From assembly GCF_001428045.1 (NCBI RefSeq), contig NZ_LMSD01000007.1, positions 1 through 64,000 of the forward strand: a stretch of DNA of 64,000 nt, in the 5' to 3' direction. The stretch is from Paenibacillus sp. Soil750. Lineage in GTDB: Bacteria; Bacillota; Bacilli; Paenibacillales; NBRC-103111. Shown here one piece after another: positions 63,533-64,000 of the stretch; the first letter of the stretch is position 1; each line of letters starts with the position of its first letter. The notes beneath the pieces were generated by a model. It was not told the origin of the DNA and made no database searches. It saw only the letters and a program-made list of their open reading frames with translations. The translations under genes were made by a program, and so were the position numbers.

Positions 63533-64000
63533 ATGCGTAATTTTTTCGCGAAATGGAATCGTCCCTGGGTTAGAACGACATTTAAAGTAATTGGAATTTC
63601 ATTAAAATGGGCCATTATTTGCGTGTTTTTGGCTGGCTTGCTAGGTGGATCCGCCGCTTTCGGATATGTAAGTGCACTAGTTAAAAAAGATCCTATCCGC
63701 AGCGAAGATGCGATTCGACAACAAATGCAAGAGAATGCCATCACAGGGTTCGCCTACTTCAATGATGATGCTGTGATTGGACAATTACGGACCGAAGAAG
63801 ATCGACGTCTTGCACAACTCGAAGACATCCCGCAGAACTTGTTAGACGCCGTCCTCGCCATTGAGGATAAAGATTTCTACAATCATCGCGGCATCGATTT
63901 CCGTGGTCTCTACCGTGCAGTCACACAGAAGCTTCTGAATGAAGATGTGCAAACCGGTGGAAGTACAATTACGCAACAGCTAGCTAGACGTGTTTTCCTC
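63533..64000 (+). CDS. Class A penicillin-binding protein, N-terminal part (cut by window end)
   Basis: 156 codons reach the window edge without a stop. A basic start (MRNFFAKWNRPWVR), one membrane anchor (about residues 22-45), then the family GT51 glycosyltransferase signature: AIEDKDFYNHRGIDFRGLYRA with catalytic Glu, and GGSTITQQLARRVFL. It polymerises lipid II and the missing C-terminus should hold the transpeptidase. AAGGAGG stands 12 nt before the ATG; a TTG nine bases earlier is in frame but too close to the site. It is divergent from tyrS. Confidence 0.93.
   Translation, partial: MRNFFAKWNRPWVRTTFKVIGISLKWAIICVFLAGLLGGSAAFGYVSALVKKDPIRSEDAIRQQMQENAITGFAYFNDDAVIGQLRTEEDRRLAQLEDIPQNLLDAVLAIEDKDFYNHRGIDFRGLYRAVTQKLLNEDVQTGGSTITQQLARRVFL

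Noticed and set aside
63508-63744. Minus-strand frame opposite the penicillin-binding protein
   Set aside because: The plus strand carries a clear GT51 protein with a ribosome binding site; the minus frame is its shadow.
1-64000. Prophage, insertion sequence, integron or secondary metabolite cluster
   Set aside because: No transposase, integrase, phage structural or synthase genes were seen on either strand.

Overview
The window reads as chromosome of a spore-forming Bacillota, most likely Paenibacillus or a close relative. Evidence: a long minus-strand block is collinear with the Bacillus subtilis ylo/priA/prkC/rpmB region; sporulation genes are present (spoVM and a spoVIF-like gene); tyrS has a Tyr T-box; rpsD is a single gene with its own leader; and ribosome binding sites are strong AGGAGG types. 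I see no rRNA, tRNA, CRISPR array, insertion sequence or prophage, so this is mostly core genome with a few accessory modules.

Layout. 1-4183: zur, a CobW-type zinc GTPase, an unknown gene, a membrane metallophosphoesterase and an SRAP (HMCES/YedK) protein. 4331-6568: a three-gene SOS operon in which a Y-family DNA polymerase lies between two small proteins that look paralogous to each other, behind a promoter carrying two LexA boxes. 6885-8013: spoVIF-like and DUF1294 genes separated by an intergenic repeat element. 8108-31663: the large housekeeping block on the minus strand (dapF, yitJ, yicC, remA, gmk, rpoZ, coaBC, priA, def, fmt, rsmB, rlmN, prpC, prkC, rsgA, rpe, a small membrane gene, spoVM, then yloU, fakA, degV, recG), with rpmB facing the other way. 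31911-37011: a second copy of the intergenic repeat, a Ca2+ P-type ATPase and divergent rqcH. 37082-46463: galU, a PHP phosphoesterase, a LysR regulator, ylbG, asparaginase, ylbF and a bacterial XPB helicase with its usual partner. 46581-53762: a LysR regulator, two Gfo/Idh/MocA dehydrogenases, a PAS histidine kinase, a CBS protein and an M20 amidohydrolase. 53969-60813: yugN-like, ftsW, an Asp23 protein, a Ca2+/H+ exchanger, ylaN, an HPr-like protein without the phosphorylatable His, a TVP38 membrane protein and a GAF-GGDEF cyclase. 60935-64000: rpsD, tyrS with its T-box, and the start of a class A penicillin-binding protein.

How the genes connect. The central block joins translation and its maturation (def, fmt, rsmB, rlmN, rsgA, rpmB), replication restart and repair (priA, recG), PASTA kinase/phosphatase signalling (prkC, prpC), nucleotide and cofactor supply (gmk, coaBC, yitJ), cell wall precursor supply (dapF) and matrix/sporulation control (remA, spoVM). 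DNA damage functions recur across the window: the SOS polymerase operon, SRAP, recG, priA and XPB.

The less ordinary material is: (1) the spoVM leader, a tandem array of about 40-bp hairpin units preceded by a possible 23-codon ORF and a SigE-like -10; (2) an intergenic element present twice with the same four-motif spacing (about 51-62-51 bp); (3) the Y-polymerase operon with two flanking paralogues under tandem LexA boxes; and (4) an HPr homologue that has lost its His site but keeps the Ser site.
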